A stretch of DNA of 39,538 nucleotides from Pseudomonadota bacterium (GCA_023433775.1 JAEYTY010000022.1:1-39538); one strand, 5' to 3'; shown: positions 24,611-32,862, numbered from the stretch's first letter. Made by a program: numbers and translations. Notes: generated by a model not told the origin, from the letters alone.

Positions 24611-25801
24611 TCAGACCCCTTTGCGGGGCTGCGGCGCGTTGCGGGGTGGAATGTCGTTGGAATAGATATTGTGCGGCCCGACCTTGTTTATGTCGCGTTC
24701 GCCGCACAGGGCCATGGTGATGTCGAGCTCGCGCCGGATGATCTCCAGCGCCCGCGTCACGCCCGCCTCGCCGCCGGCGCCCAGCCCCCAGAGAAAAGCG
24801 CGTCCGATAAAGGTCCCCTTGGCGCCCAGCGCCATGGCCTTCAGCACATCCTGCCCCGAGCGGATGCCGCCATCGAGATAAACCTCGGTCTGGCTCCCCA
24901 CAGCATCGACAATTTCGGGCAATACCCGCACCGAGCTTGGCGCGCCGTCAAGCTGCCGCCCGCCATGGTTGGAGACGATAATGCCGTCCGCGCCATGCGC
25001 CACCGCCGCCTTGGCATCCTCGGGGTCCAGCACGCCCTTGACGATCACCGGCCCACCGAACCGCTCCTTCACCCAGGCAATTTCCTTCCAGGACAAGGCC
25101 GGATCGAACTGGCTCGCCGTCCAGGCCGAGAGCTTGGAGAGGTCCCCCGCGCCGTCCACATGGCCCACAATATTGCGGAATGTGTGCCGCTTCGTACCCA
25201 GCATCTGCATCGCCCAGCGCGGCTTGCGCGCCATTTCGAACACAAAACGCGGCGTGAACTTTGGTGGCGCCGACATGCCATTGCGCAGGTCCTTGTGCCG
25301 CTGCCCCAGCACCTGCAAATCCATGGTCAGCACCAACTTGGAACACTTGGCCGCCTTGGCCCGGTCGATCAGCCGCTCGATAAAGCCCCGGTCGCGCATC
25401 ATGTAGAGCTGGAACCAGAAGGGCGCGGAGGTATTTTTAGCCACATCCTCGATCGAGCAGATGCTCATGGTCGAGAGGGTGAACGGCACGCCGAATTTCT
25501 CCGCCGCCCGCGCCGCCTTGATCTCCCCATCGGCACTCTGCATTCCGGTGAACCCGGTCGGCGCCAGCGCCACCGGCATCGAGGCCTGCTCGCCGCCAAA
25601 GCTCGACGCGAGGCTGCGCCCTTCCATATTCACCGCCACGCGCTGGCGCAGCAGGATTTTCTTGAAGTCCTCTGCATTGGCCCGATAGGTGCTTTCGGTC
25701 CAGGCGCCGCTATCGGCATAGTCGAAAAACTGCTTGGGCACCCTGCGGCGCGCCTCGGCCATCAACTCGTCAATGGTCAGGAATTTGTCGAGCTTGCCCA
25801 T
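24611..25801 (-). CDS. lldD: FMN-dependent alpha-hydroxy-acid dehydrogenase, L-lactate dehydrogenase type
   Basis: This 396-residue flavoenzyme probably oxidises L-lactate to pyruvate with electrons to the quinone/cytochrome chain. The TIM barrel shows PVALAPTGFTGM (FMN), FWFQLYMMRDR with the active Tyr133, LVLTMDLQVLGQRHKD, and IVKGVLDPEDA with Lys255. IIVSNHGGRQLDG has catalytic His279 and substrate-binding Arg282, followed by VYLDGGIRSGQDVLKAMALG. The ATG at 25801 is preferred over ATGs at 25807 and 25834 because GGGGAG then sits at proper spacing. It lies between modB and dctQM. Its promoter carries the GntR-type palindrome. Glycolate or another 2-hydroxy acid remains possible. Confidence 0.92.
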   Translation of the reverse strand: MGKLDKFLTIDELMAEARRRVPKQFFDYADSGAWTESTYRANAEDFKKILLRQRVAVNMEGRSLASSFGGEQASMPVALAPTGFTGMQSADGEIKAARAAEKFGVPFTLSTMSICSIEDVAKNTSAPFWFQLYMMRDRGFIERLIDRAKAAKCSKLVLTMDLQVLGQRHKDLRNGMSAPPKFTPRFVFEMARKPRWAMQMLGTKRHTFRNIVGHVDGAGDLSKLSAWTASQFDPALSWKEIAWVKERFGGPVIVKGVLDPEDAKAAVAHGADGIIVSNHGGRQLDGAPSSVRVLPEIVDAVGSQTEVYLDGGIRSGQDVLKAMALGAKGTFIGRAFLWGLGAGGEAGVTRALEIIRRELDITMALCGERDINKVGPHNIYSNDIPPRNAPQPRKGV

Positions 25802-25824
25802 GGCCATTCTCCCCGTCTTAGGCT

Positions 25825-25853
25825 GGCCTAACAACTAACATGTTAGTAGTCAA
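25825..25853 (-). promoter_or_regulatory. lldD promoter with GntR-type palindrome in the spacer
   Basis: The minus-strand -35 TTGACT (25853-25848) and a weak -10 TAGGCC (25830-25825) are 17 bp apart. The spacer holds the perfect 14-bp palindrome ACTAACATGTTAGT (25834-25847). The 13-mer CTAACATGTTAGT recurs identically at 37104-37116 before the GntR gene. A repressor on this site would block RNA polymerase directly. Confidence 0.65.
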
Positions 25854-26527
25854 TGCGGCGTGTCGGAGCGCCGGTTCACCACTAAAGTGGCAAAGATCAC
25901 GACAAAGCCGAACACCACCATGCCGCCCGCCAGCACATGCGCCTTGTCCCATTCCAGCCGCTCGACGAAATCGTAGATGGCGATGGATAGCACCTTGGTC
26001 TGCCCCGGAATATTGCCCCCGATCATCAGCACCACGCCGAATTCACCCATCGTATGGGCAAAGGTCATGATGGCCCCGACAAGATAGCCGGGCCGGGCCA
26101 GCGGCAGCGCCACGCGGAAAAACCGCTGCCAGCGCGACGCCCCCAGCGTATCGGCCACCTCCAGCACTTCGCGTTCAATGGCCGCAAAACTATTGCGCAA
26201 TGGCTGCACCATGAAGGGCAGCGAGGCGATCACCCCGCCGATCACCAGCCCGGCAAAAGAAAAAGCCAGCGTCCGTGCACCCCAAAGCCCCGCCACCATC
26301 CCGCCCGGTCCATTCGGCCCCAGCGCCAGCAGCAGGTAGAAGCCCAGCACAGTCGGCGGCAGCACCAGCGGCAGCGTCACCACTGCCCCCACGACATCCC
26401 GTCCCCGCCCCCTGCCATGCGCCAGCCACCACGCAACCGGCGTCGAAATGACAATCAGGATCAGCGTGACGCAGAGCGCCAGCGCCAGCGTCAGGCTGAT
26501 TGGAGAAATGAGCGGTGAAAAGTCCAT
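25850..26527 (-). CDS. modB: Molybdate ABC transporter permease
   Basis: This 225-residue inner-membrane permease has about five helices and is typical in length for ModB. The EAA-like coupling loop is EVADTLGASRWQRFFRVALP, followed by GYLVGAIMTFAHTMGEFG with the ModB-typical T-M-GEFG. TLPLVLPPTVLGFYLL is the conserved N-terminal block. The start overlaps the modA stop by one base (TGATG). The expected ATPase gene modC is not downstream, where lldD follows instead, so the ATPase must be encoded elsewhere. Confidence 0.94.
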   Translation of the reverse strand: MDFSPLISPISLTLALALCVTLILIVISTPVAWWLAHGRGRGRDVVGAVVTLPLVLPPTVLGFYLLLALGPNGPGGMVAGLWGARTLAFSFAGLVIGGVIASLPFMVQPLRNSFAAIEREVLEVADTLGASRWQRFFRVALPLARPGYLVGAIMTFAHTMGEFGVVLMIGGNIPGQTKVLSIAIYDFVERLEWDKAHVLAGGMVVFGFVVIFATLVVNRRSDTPH

Positions 26528-27312
26528 CAGGGAACAGAATAGCCCGCCGCCTCGATCACCGCCACAGCGTCATCGGACTTGAGGAATCCGACAAACGCCG
26601 CAGCCGCCGGATTATTCTCGCCTTCCTTGAGCAGCACAGCACCCTGCGCAATCGGTTCATGCAATTCCGCCGGCACCAGCCACTGGTCCGCCTTGCCCAG
26701 TACCTGGCTGGCCGCCACGAAACCCAGCTCGGCATTGCCGCTTTCAACAAATTGCAGCGTCTGGGAAATATTCTCGCCTTGAACCAGCTTGGGCTCCAGC
26801 GTCGCGAACAAGCCCAGTGCCGTCAGCGTCTCCACCGCCGCCGCGCCATAAGGCGCAGCCGCCGGATCGGCGATAGCCAGTTTGTCGAATGCTTCTCTAA
26901 GGGCCGCTTCGCCATCGCTGAGATCACGCCCCGGCCCATAAAGCGCCAGCCGTCCCTCGGCATAGACAAAGAATGAGCCCTCGACCCCGAACCCTTCCCC
27001 AATCGCCTTTTCCGGCCGCGCCGTGTCGGCGGCCAGAAACACGTCGAACGGCGCTGCCTGCGTTATCTGGGTATAAAGCTGCCCGGTCGCGCCAAAGCTC
27101 AGCACCACCTCATGCCGGCTCTCAGCCTCAAATTTTTCGGCAAGTTCTTCGGCCACCGCCGTGAAATTGGCGGCTACAGCGACATTGACAGTCTCTGCCC
27201 AGGCCTGACCCGCAGTCAGCAAAACCGAAACAAGCGAGATAGTGCATACAACGCCGAACCGACCCCTCCCCCTGCCATGGGGATTCTGGGTGGGTTTGGT
27301 CGCGCGGCGCAA
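26527..27312 (-). CDS. modA: Molybdate ABC transporter substrate-binding protein (start uncertain)
   Basis: This periplasmic molybdate receptor is about 260 residues in this reading. The body is clear ModA: VNVAVAANFTAVAEELAEKF, LSFGATGQLYTQI (anion-binding Ser/Thr), PFDVFLAADTARPEK, and a late NAELGFVAASQVLG. A signal peptide is visible (FGVVCTISLVSVLLTAGQAWA), but no in-frame ATG precedes it outside the eda gene. The best in-frame choice is TTG at 27312, just after the eda stop. A GTG at 27333 overlaps eda. An ATG at 27280 lies one frame off, beside a G-run, and with one inserted base would give a short, normal signal peptide. So either a non-ATG start or a small indel is present. It overlaps modB by one base. 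Confidence 0.85.
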   Translation of the reverse strand: MRRATKPTQNPHGRGRGRFGVVCTISLVSVLLTAGQAWAETVNVAVAANFTAVAEELAEKFEAESRHEVVLSFGATGQLYTQITQAAPFDVFLAADTARPEKAIGEGFGVEGSFFVYAEGRLALYGPGRDLSDGEAALREAFDKLAIADPAAAPYGAAAVETLTALGLFATLEPKLVQGENISQTLQFVESGNAELGFVAASQVLGKADQWLVPAELHEPIAQGAVLLKEGENNPAAAAFVGFLKSDDAVAVIEAAGYSVP

Positions 27313-27316
27313 AGCC

Positions 27317-27952
27317 TTAGCCCCGCAGCGCACTCGCTTCCTTGGCCAGCGCCTCGATACGGGCAAAGTCGCCACTGTCCAGCGCATCCGCCGGCATGAT
27401 CCAGCTGCCACCCACGCAGATCACGTTCGGCAGGCCCAGATAGACCTTGGCCTTGGCCGGATCGATGCCGCCGGTGGGGCAGAAGGTGATGTCGGGCAAT
27501 GGCGAGGCAAAGGCCTTGAGCACCGGCGCCCCGCCCAGCGCTTCCGCCGGGAAAAACTTCAAAAACGAATAGCCCCGCTCGGCCGCCGTCATCGCTTCGG
27601 TTGGCGTGCCGATCCCCGGCAGCAGCGGAATGGCCACGTCTTCCGCCGCATCCAGCAGCCGCGGCGACGCGCCCGGCGACACCATGAAGCGGCAGCCGGC
27701 ATCGACCGATTGCTGCATATGCAAGGCATTGCGCACCGTGCCCGACCCGACAATGGCCCCGGTCACTTTCGCCATTTCTTCCATGACGCGCAGCGCGTTG
27801 GGCGTGCGCAGCGTCACTTCCAGGATCGGCAATCCGCCTGCCACCAGAGCTTCTGCCAGCGGGCGCGCCTTGGTTACATCGTCCAGAATGATCACTGGCA
27901 CCACCGGGGCAAGCGACAGAATGGAGCGGATGGCGTTGGCGTCCTGCGGCAT
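27317..27952 (-). CDS. eda: 2-dehydro-3-deoxy-phosphogluconate aldolase (KDPG/KHG aldolase)
   Basis: This 211-residue class I aldolase of the Entner-Doudoroff pathway cleaves KDPG to pyruvate and glyceraldehyde-3-phosphate. The active site is complete: LPILEVTLRT with Glu45 and Arg49, VGSGTV, SFLKFFPAE with Schiff-base Lys132, and FCPTGGI for phosphate binding. The ATG at 27952 follows GAGGAACATTTCC. It is divergent from nadA and runs into the modA start. It could also act on KDPGal from other sugar acids, relevant to the dehydratase cluster further right. Confidence 0.94.
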   Translation of the reverse strand: MPQDANAIRSILSLAPVVPVIILDDVTKARPLAEALVAGGLPILEVTLRTPNALRVMEEMAKVTGAIVGSGTVRNALHMQQSVDAGCRFMVSPGASPRLLDAAEDVAIPLLPGIGTPTEAMTAAERGYSFLKFFPAEALGGAPVLKAFASPLPDITFCPTGGIDPAKAKVYLGLPNVICVGGSWIMPADALDSGDFARIEALAKEASALRG

Positions 27953-28079
27953 GGAAATGTTCCTCGGCTGGAAGATGGTGGCCCAGCGTTAGGCGCAGCA
28001 CAAAATTCGTGCAAGACCAATCATTGAAATGAAAGCGAAAAATACCTAGGTTCCGCCCCACACGGCTGGGGAGTGCCTA

Positions 28080-29147
28080 ATGGTTCAGACGATCAATGCG
28101 GTGACCCCGCTCGCCGAGGCGCGCGCCATTCTCGCCGACAGCTTCGATCTCAAATTTTCCAAAGCGGTGGAGCGCTCGACCGAACAGATTTTCGAGCGGG
28201 TGAAGGACAAGATCCCCCAGATCGAATGGCCCTTCTATGCGCCGCTGATTTTCCAGATCAACCGGCTGAAGAAGGAAAAGGACGCGGTCATCCTCGCCCA
28301 CAATTACCAGACGCCGCAGATCTATCACGGCGTGGCAGATGTGGTGGGCGACAGCCTGCAACTCGCCATCGAGGCCACCAAGGTCCAGCAGCAGGTCATC
28401 GTCCAGTGCGGCGTGCACTTTATGGCCGAAACCTCAAAGATGCTGAACCCGGACAAGACGGTTCTCATCCCCGATAGCCGCGCCGGCTGCTCCCTGTCCG
28501 AATCCATCACCGCCGAAGACGTCATGGCCATGCGCGCCAAATATCCCGGCGTGCCCGTCGTCACCTATGTGAATACTTCTGCCGCCGTAAAGGCCGTCAC
28601 CGATGTGTGCTGCACTTCGTCCAACGCGCTCGACATCGTCAATCGCGTTGAAGGCGACACGGTGATGATGATCCCCGATCAGTATCTGGCGCAGAACACC
28701 GCGAAAAAGACCCATAAAAAGGTCATCACCTGGGCCGGCGCCTGCGAAGTCCACGAGACCTTCACCGCCCAAGACATTGCCGAACTGCGCCACGCCTATC
28801 CCACGGCGAAAATCATCGCCCATCCCGAATGCCCGCCCGAGGTCATCGACGCGGTCGATTTCGCCGGCTCCACCGCCGCCATGATCGACTGGGTCAAAAC
28901 CGAAAAACCGCCCCGCGTCGTCATTGTCACCGAATGCTCCATGTCCGACAATGTCGCGAGCGAAACCACCGGCGTCGATTTCCTGCGCGGCTGCAACATC
29001 TGCCCGCACATGAAGCGCATCAATCTCGAAAACGTCCTCTGGTCGCTCCACACCATGACCGAGGAAGTGACGATCCCCGCCGACATCATCGGCCCTGCCA
29101 GGCAGGCCGTGGAACGCATGATCGAAATGAGCCGAAAGAGGGATTGA
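28080..29147 (+). CDS. nadA: Quinolinate synthase
   Basis: This 355-residue [4Fe-4S] enzyme condenses iminoaspartate with dihydroxyacetone phosphate to quinolinate, for NAD synthesis. Landmarks are AVILAHNYQTPQIYHGVAD (the A-H-N-Y-Q substrate block), Cys110 in VQCGVHFMAETSK, YVNTSAAVKAVTD-CCTSSNA, Cys222 in GACEVHETF, HPECPPEV, and Cys305/Cys308 in GCNICPHM. The cluster ligands are most likely Cys110, Cys222 and Cys308. The ATG at 28080 is preceded by GGGGAG. nadB lies about 4 kb further right on the other strand, and nadC is not in the window. Confidence 0.96.
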   Translation: MVQTINAVTPLAEARAILADSFDLKFSKAVERSTEQIFERVKDKIPQIEWPFYAPLIFQINRLKKEKDAVILAHNYQTPQIYHGVADVVGDSLQLAIEATKVQQQVIVQCGVHFMAETSKMLNPDKTVLIPDSRAGCSLSESITAEDVMAMRAKYPGVPVVTYVNTSAAVKAVTDVCCTSSNALDIVNRVEGDTVMMIPDQYLAQNTAKKTHKKVITWAGACEVHETFTAQDIAELRHAYPTAKIIAHPECPPEVIDAVDFAGSTAAMIDWVKTEKPPRVVIVTECSMSDNVASETTGVDFLRGCNICPHMKRINLENVLWSLHTMTEEVTIPADIIGPARQAVERMIEMSRKRD

Positions 29148-29201
29148 TCCGGTTAGCCAGCGGCGTCACGACCTGCCAACCTACCGCATTATCGCTCCTT
29201 C

Positions 29202-29319
29202 CCTCCCTCCCCCTTGAGGGGAGGGTAGCGACGCTCGGCCCGTAAGGGCCGTAGCAGAGCTGGGGTGGGGGTGGTTTTGCGATCCACTGATGCACCCCCA
29301 CCCTCAAGGGGGAGGGAGG
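29202..29319. repeat. Dispersed GC-rich repeat, copy A, with partial inverted second copy
   Basis: The nadA-kinase gap (29148-29433, 286 bp, no gene seen) holds an element from about 29202 to 29274 that begins with a CCCTC-rich arm and ends in GGGGTGGGGGTGG. Its 17-bp left arm (29202-29218) has a perfect inverted copy at 29303-29319. An inner GGGTGGGGGTG (29263-29273) is inverted at 29293-29303. The whole can fold into one large hairpin. The left element closely matches 38806-38875, so this is a dispersed intergenic repeat family of the kind common in Hyphomicrobiales genomes. Confidence 0.8.
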
Positions 29320-29433
29320 CGACGGGCACAATCGCCCCAGCGTTTGCATCGCCCCCCAAATTCCCTCTCGCCCCATCTGGCCCCACTCCGCCTCTCCTGC
29401 TATTGCCCATTCACAAAAAGCGCGGAGACCCAA

Positions 29434-30369
29434 ATGTTCATCGTCGGCGGCGAAAGCCTGATTGATCTGGTTCCCGTTTCGCGTGAACCGGGCGCCGAGC
29501 GCATCGCTATAGCCGGCGGCTCGCCCTTCAACTGCGCCATCGCGCTGGCCAAGCTCGGTAATCAAACCGGCTTTCTCTGCCCCATCAGCACTGATGAATA
29601 TGCCGACCTGTTGCTCCAGCCGCTTGCCGAAGCGGGCGTCACGCTGCTGCTGAAAGAGCGTGTGTCGGCGCCAACCACCAAGGCCATCATCACCTACCGC
29701 CCCGGCGGACAGGACTACGAATTCGAGCGCGGCGCCGACCACGCCTTCACCGCCGAAGGTCTGCTCGCCGCCCTGCCGCAATCGCTCGCGCTCTACCAGA
29801 TCGGCGGCTTTGCCCCCATGCTGGCCGAAGACGCCGAAAAATGGCTCCCCGTGGTCAAGGCGGCCATTGCGCGCGGCGCGACCATCTCCTTCGACATCAA
29901 TGTCCGCAAGGTGGATGACGAAGCCGGCTATCGCCAGCGGCTCGAAAGCTTCCTCGACCTCGCCCACATCATCAAGCTCTCCGAAGAAGACCATGAATGG
30001 TTGAAGCCCGGCATGAGCATCGAAGCCCACGCAGCGGCCCTTCTCGCCCGTCCCAATTGCGAACTAGTCGTCGTCACCTTGGGCGAACACGGCTCCCGCG
30101 CCTTCACCCGGAAGGCAGAGGCCAGCGCCGCCATCTACGCTCCACCGATCTTTGTCGACACGGTCGGCGCCGGTGACAGCCTGATGGCCGGCATTCTCTC
30201 CTGGCTGCACGAAACCGACGCGCTCACGCCCGGCAGACTGGCCGCGCTCGATACGCCAGCCCTCGAAAAAACCCTCCATTTCGGCGCCGTCGTCGCCGGG
30301 CTCAATTGCGGCCAGAAGGGCTGCAAGCCCCCCAGCCGCGCCGAGATTGATGCGGTGCTGGCCGCCTGA
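29434..30369 (+). CDS. PfkB-family carbohydrate kinase (fructokinase-like)
   Basis: This 311-residue ribokinase-fold enzyme phosphorylates a sugar or sugar acid with ATP. The N-terminal GESLIDLVP and GGSPFNCAIALAKLG are the first PfkB signature. The second, DTVGAGDSLMAGIL, contains the catalytic Asp and anion hole. ISFDINVRK is the substrate/lid region. The ATG at 29434 has GGAG six bases upstream, and an upstream TTG/ATG extension runs through the repeat. Closest by memory to bacterial fructokinases, but 2-keto-3-deoxygluconate kinase is a real alternative given the sugar-acid genes further right. Confidence 0.88.
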   Translation: MFIVGGESLIDLVPVSREPGAERIAIAGGSPFNCAIALAKLGNQTGFLCPISTDEYADLLLQPLAEAGVTLLLKERVSAPTTKAIITYRPGGQDYEFERGADHAFTAEGLLAALPQSLALYQIGGFAPMLAEDAEKWLPVVKAAIARGATISFDINVRKVDDEAGYRQRLESFLDLAHIIKLSEEDHEWLKPGMSIEAHAAALLARPNCELVVVTLGEHGSRAFTRKAEASAAIYAPPIFVDTVGAGDSLMAGILSWLHETDALTPGRLAALDTPALEKTLHFGAVVAGLNCGQKGCKPPSRAEIDAVLAA

Positions 30370-30468
30370 AGCCTTACAATCACGCGCTCTTGATGCGTTT
30401 CCTGTAACCGGCAGGGCAATTCCAACGTATGGCGGAGATCAGATCGCTGCCGCTGATGGAGTGACGCC

Positions 30469-31185
30469 TTGCTGGATGCCGTTTTAGCCTATGCCGCGGG
30501 TTTGCTGACGCTGATCAATCCATGCGTCCTGCCCCTCTTGCCGCTGATCGCAGCCAGCGCCATGTCCCGTCATCCCCTAGCGCCCCTCGCCATGGCGGGC
30601 GGCATGGCCGTCAGCTTCACCGCCGCCGGCCTTGGCGCCTTCGCGATGACGCGGGCCCTTGGCATCAGTCAGGAAACTATCGCCCTTGCCTCAGGCTGGC
30701 TCATGCTCGGCTTCGGGCTCACCCTGCTTGTCCCATCGGCGCAGATACAATTCGCCCGCCTCGCCGGCGCCACTGCGAGTGGCAGCACGCGCCTCCTGGG
30801 CCAGGTCGAAGGCCGCGGCCTCTGGGGCGAAGCCGCCGCCGGGGCACTGCTTGGCCTCGCCTGGTCGCCCTGCATCGGCCCTACACTGGGCGCCGCCATC
30901 GGCCTCGCTGCCCAAGGCGAAAACATCGCCTATGCCGGCATGATCATGATCTTCTTCGCCCTCGGCGCCGCCACCATCATGCTGGGCCTCGCCTATGGCA
31001 CGCGCGCCGCGCTCGGCGCCCGCCGCGCCAGCCTCATGGCCTTTGCGCCCCACGCCAAGACTATCCTCGGCGTCGGGCTGATCGTCGTTGGCCTCGGCAT
31101 CATTTTCCGCATCGACCGACTGCTTGAGGCATGGGCGCTTGGCGTCCTCCCCGCCTGGCTGGTCGATCTTTCCGTCAGCATCTGA
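30469..31185 (+). CDS. ccdA: CcdA-type thiol:disulfide transmembrane electron transporter
   Basis: This 238-residue membrane protein of six helices passes reducing equivalents from cytoplasmic thioredoxin to periplasmic thiol proteins. The two redox cysteines are in the family motifs NPCVLPLLPL (Cys19) and SPCIGPTLGA (Cys135). The start is TTG at 30469 with GGAG seven bases upstream, and there is no closer ATG before the conserved N-terminus. A periplasmic thioredoxin follows in the same operon (15-bp gap), its likely electron acceptor. Confidence 0.9.
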   Translation: MLDAVLAYAAGLLTLINPCVLPLLPLIAASAMSRHPLAPLAMAGGMAVSFTAAGLGAFAMTRALGISQETIALASGWLMLGFGLTLLVPSAQIQFARLAGATASGSTRLLGQVEGRGLWGEAAAGALLGLAWSPCIGPTLGAAIGLAAQGENIAYAGMIMIFFALGAATIMLGLAYGTRAALGARRASLMAFAPHAKTILGVGLIVVGLGIIFRIDRLLEAWALGVLPAWLVDLSVSI

Positions 31186-31200
31186 TCAATGGAGCACCCC

Positions 31201-31617
31201 ATGTCCCCCATCAATCGCCGCCACCTGCTGTCTCTCCTCCTCGGCACCTCTGCATTTGCGCTGGTGGGCCGATCAGCCCATGCGCTTGAGGTCATCAACT
31301 ATACAGGCACGGAGCTAGACGCGCTGGCATCGACCGGCCAGCCCTATCTGGTCAATTTCTATGCCACCTGGTGCACCACCTGTGCCGCACAACAACGGGT
31401 TCTGGATCGCCTCACAGCCGAAAGCGAAACCTATCGCGCCATCCCCATCCTGCGGGTCGATTGGGACACCTATGGCAATAGCGATCTGGCGCGGAGCATG
31501 GAAATTCCCCGCCGCTCAACGCTGGTCATGATGCGCGGAACGACCGAACTCGGCCGCCTCGTCGCCGATACCCGCCGCACCGCCATTGCCGGATTGCTCG
31601 ATCTCGCGGCCAGTTGA
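31201..31617 (+). CDS. Exported thioredoxin-like protein
   Basis: This 138-residue protein has an N-terminal twin-Arg-like signal (NRRHLLSLLLGTSAFALVG, then SAHA). The thioredoxin fold carries the active site ATWCTTCAAQQ (Cys58 and Cys61, C-T-T-C). PRRSTLVMM supplies the cis-Pro region, although the Pro is shifted relative to classical thioredoxin. The ATG at 31201 is chosen for GGAG at 31191-31194. It is directly downstream of ccdA. The pair resembles CcdA/CcmG or SoxV/SoxW modules, and could reduce the haem-binding cysteines of the cytochrome encoded next. Confidence 0.87.
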   Translation: MSPINRRHLLSLLLGTSAFALVGRSAHALEVINYTGTELDALASTGQPYLVNFYATWCTTCAAQQRVLDRLTAESETYRAIPILRVDWDTYGNSDLARSMEIPRRSTLVMMRGTTELGRLVADTRRTAIAGLLDLAAS

Positions 31618-31683
31618 TCCTCGACCCGATTGCGCCCATCCCCGGCCTCTGATTGATTGCGGTCAAACGGGGGTCGGCAAGAA

Positions 31684-32559
31684 ATGAAGAAGCGCTGGAT
31701 TGCACTCATTAGCGTTGCCGTCATTGCCATTGGCTCGGCCGCCTGGCTCCTCAAGCCCGTCTCCGGCCCGGCCCGAGATCTGACGCTGGACGGCGATGTC
31801 GAGCGCGGCAATTACCTGATCCGGCTCGGCGGCTGCGTCGCCTGCCATACCAATAATGAGGCCGGAACAGGCTTCCTTGCCGGCGGCTTCGGTCTCGAAA
31901 CCCCCTTCGGCACCTTCGTGCCGCCCAATATCACCTCCGATCCGGACGCCGGCATTGGCAACTGGACCCTCGCGCAATTCTCCGACACCATGAGCAATGG
32001 CATGGGACCGCAGGGCCATCTCTACCCGGCCTTCCCCTATGAAAATTACACGCTGATGAGCGATCAGGAGATCGCCGATCTCTATGCCGCCCTGATGGCC
32101 ACCGAGCCTGTCAGCACTCCTGCCCCCGAGAGCGCGATCCTCTTCCCCTTCAATATCCGCCTCGCCATGGCCGGCTGGCAAAATCTGTTCTTCTCACCGG
32201 CCCGGTTCCAGCCCGCAGAGGGACAGTCGGAAACCTATAATCGCGGCAAATATCTCGCCTTCGGCCCCGCCCATTGCGTCGCCTGCCACACCCCACGCAA
32301 TGCGCTCGGCGCTCTCGAATGGGACAAGGCCCTCACCGGCTCCCCCGGCGGCACCGGTGGCCGCGCCCCCGCCATAGCCGCAGCGGCGCTCATGGATGAA
32401 GGCTATGATGTCGCCACTCTGGTGCAGACGCTCAAGGATGGTTTCACCCCCGGCTTCGACGTGCTCGGCGGCGCAATGGGCGAAGTCATCTCCGACGGCA
32501 CCTCCCACTGGACCGACGAAGACCTGACGGCGCTGGCGGAATATCTGCTGACTGAGTGA
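31684..32559 (+). CDS. Membrane-anchored or secreted dihaem cytochrome c
   Basis: This 291-residue protein has an N-terminal hydrophobic segment (residues 5-23) that can act as an anchor or signal. Two haem-binding motifs follow: CVACH at 51-55 and CVACH at 198-202, each at the head of a cytochrome c domain. The later Met residues (for example in NGMGPQGHLYPAFPYENYT) supply axial-ligand candidates. The pattern G-H-L-Y-P-A-F-P-Y is typical of the cytochrome subunits of alcohol, gluconate or aldehyde dehydrogenases, but no such partner is next to it. The ATG at 31684 is preferred over an upstream TTG at 31657. It is in line with ccdA and thioredoxin. Confidence 0.88.
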   Translation: MKKRWIALISVAVIAIGSAAWLLKPVSGPARDLTLDGDVERGNYLIRLGGCVACHTNNEAGTGFLAGGFGLETPFGTFVPPNITSDPDAGIGNWTLAQFSDTMSNGMGPQGHLYPAFPYENYTLMSDQEIADLYAALMATEPVSTPAPESAILFPFNIRLAMAGWQNLFFSPARFQPAEGQSETYNRGKYLAFGPAHCVACHTPRNALGALEWDKALTGSPGGTGGRAPAIAAAALMDEGYDVATLVQTLKDGFTPGFDVLGGAMGEVISDGTSHWTDEDLTALAEYLLTE

Positions 32560-32562
32560 GGG

Positions 32563-32862
32563 TTAGTCCAACAGCATGTCCGGCGTTACGTCGCGTGCGG
32601 CGTGGAGAATGCGGAGCACATACACCGCTGCGGTTTCCAGCCGATAATAAATCAAATAATTATCCAGCGGCACCGCGCGTATCGCTGAGCCCAGCTTTGG
32701 TCGAGCCTCGCCTGATTCCGGAAACTCGCCGACCCGCCCGCTGACCTCAAGAATTTTCTTGATCAGAGCGTCCGCTGCACCAACGCTGTCATTGGCAATA
32801 TAAAGCCAGATATCCAGCCGGTCCTGCTTTGCGGCAAAAGTTTCGCGAACCTCAAGCCGCAT
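32563..32862 (-). CDS. parE: Type II toxin, RelE/ParE family
   Basis: This 99-residue toxin matches ParE: helical hairpin (RETFAAKQDRLDIWLYIAND), then GEFPESGEARPKL and the beta-sheet block IRAVPLDNYLIYYRLETAAV, VYVLRILHAARDV. ParE members usually poison DNA gyrase, and the conserved Arg and the HAARD end fit. The start overlaps the antitoxin by 11 bases. It ends 3 bases from the stop of the convergent cytochrome gene. The exact target is not deducible. Confidence 0.9.
   Translation of the reverse strand: MRLEVRETFAAKQDRLDIWLYIANDSVGAADALIKKILEVSGRVGEFPESGEARPKLGSAIRAVPLDNYLIYYRLETAAVYVLRILHAARDVTPDMLLD

Noticed and set aside
27216..28061. Minus-strand ORF of 281 codons covering eda in another frame
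   Set aside because: Overlaps the clear eda frame; translation is Gly/Arg/Ala-rich without motifs.
29202..29319. CRISPR-like or transposon end
   Set aside because: There are no regularly spaced repeats with unique spacers, no transposase and no target-site duplication. It fits an intergenic hairpin repeat.
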